Shown one piece after another: positions 6,047 to 6,209 of a DNA stretch of 6,209 nt. The translations under genes and the position numbers were made by a program. The number at the start of each line of letters is the position of its first letter. Within the stretch, counting starts at the first letter, position 1. The DNA is from Thermoplasmata archaeon (GTDB lineage Archaea; Thermoplasmatota; Thermoplasmata; Thermoplasmatales; Thermoplasmataceae). The DNA lies in NCBI GenBank assembly GCA_021845155.1, contig JAKBSB010000081.1, forward strand, positions 1 through 6,209, in the 5' to 3' direction. Under the pieces are notes generated by a model. The model ran no database searches and was not told the origin of the DNA. It worked only from the letters and a program-made list of their open reading frames with translations.

Positions 6047-6209
6047 CAAAGTGAAAGTGAAAATTATGTCTTAAACTTTTAGAACAGGCGACGTTGTCAA
6101 ATCTTCACTGATAATTTGAAAATTGAGAATACCCTTATACAACTGCTTTGAGTAAAAACCGCACTATTCTCTAATTCTAACGAATGCTCACAAAATGGCT
6201 AAAAGCAGT
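6047..6209. other. AT-rich intergenic stretch without a recognised gene
   Basis: Both strands are broken by frequent stops and no RNA gene is recognised. The GC content is clearly below that of the rest of the window, as expected for intergenic DNA holding promoters. A short inverted repeat (TCAAAT at 6097-6102 with ATTTGA at 6114-6119, 11-base loop) is present but weak. The last 15 bases read as ATG GCT AAA AGC AGT on the plus strand (from 6195), which could begin a divergent gene, but five codons are too few to call. Confidence 0.4.

Noticed and set aside
6195..6209. Possible start of a divergent plus-strand gene (ATG GCT AAA AGC AGT)
   Set aside because: Only five codons are visible, with no clear TATA box at the right distance or ribosome binding site, so it cannot be told from chance.

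Overview
The window looks like a piece of a euryarchaeal chromosome, most likely from the Thermoplasmatales or a relative. The evidence is an archaeal NurA-HerA-Mre11-Rad50 DNA-end-processing cluster, an archaeal-type M50 (site-2) membrane protease, frequent AGA/AGG and ATA codons, GGTG-type Shine-Dalgarno sites, and GC content in the mid-40s percent as judged by eye. The genus cannot be fixed from the sequence alone. All convincing genes lie on the minus strand, so transcription runs from high to low coordinates.

Layout in transcription order: (1) 6022-6209, AT-rich, no convincing gene; (2) 5875-6021, a possible 48-codon small ORF of unknown function; (3) 5857-5911, a nested inverted repeat just ahead of the protease gene; (4) 4749-5831, an M50 intramembrane metalloprotease; (5) 4688-4748, a 61-base spacer with a TATA-like element; (6) 3641-4687, nurA; (7) 2128-3660, herA; (8) 984-2126, mre11; (9) 987 to the left edge, the first 329 codons of rad50.

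The four repair genes are packed with overlaps or a one-base gap, which suggests one transcript with coupled translation. Mre11-Rad50 recognises and trims double-strand break ends. The hexameric HerA translocase with the NurA nuclease then resects the 5' strand to leave a 3' overhang for RadA recombinase. herA, mre11 and rad50 each have a GGTG-type ribosome binding site 10-11 bases upstream of the preferred start. This supports a GTG start for herA and a TTG start for rad50. nurA, the first gene, has no such site and may have its own promoter and a short leader or none.

I see no mobile element, CRISPR array, tRNA or rRNA. Most of the window is a well-known system. The less explained part is the 5832-6209 interval, which holds the small ORF and the nested inverted repeat.
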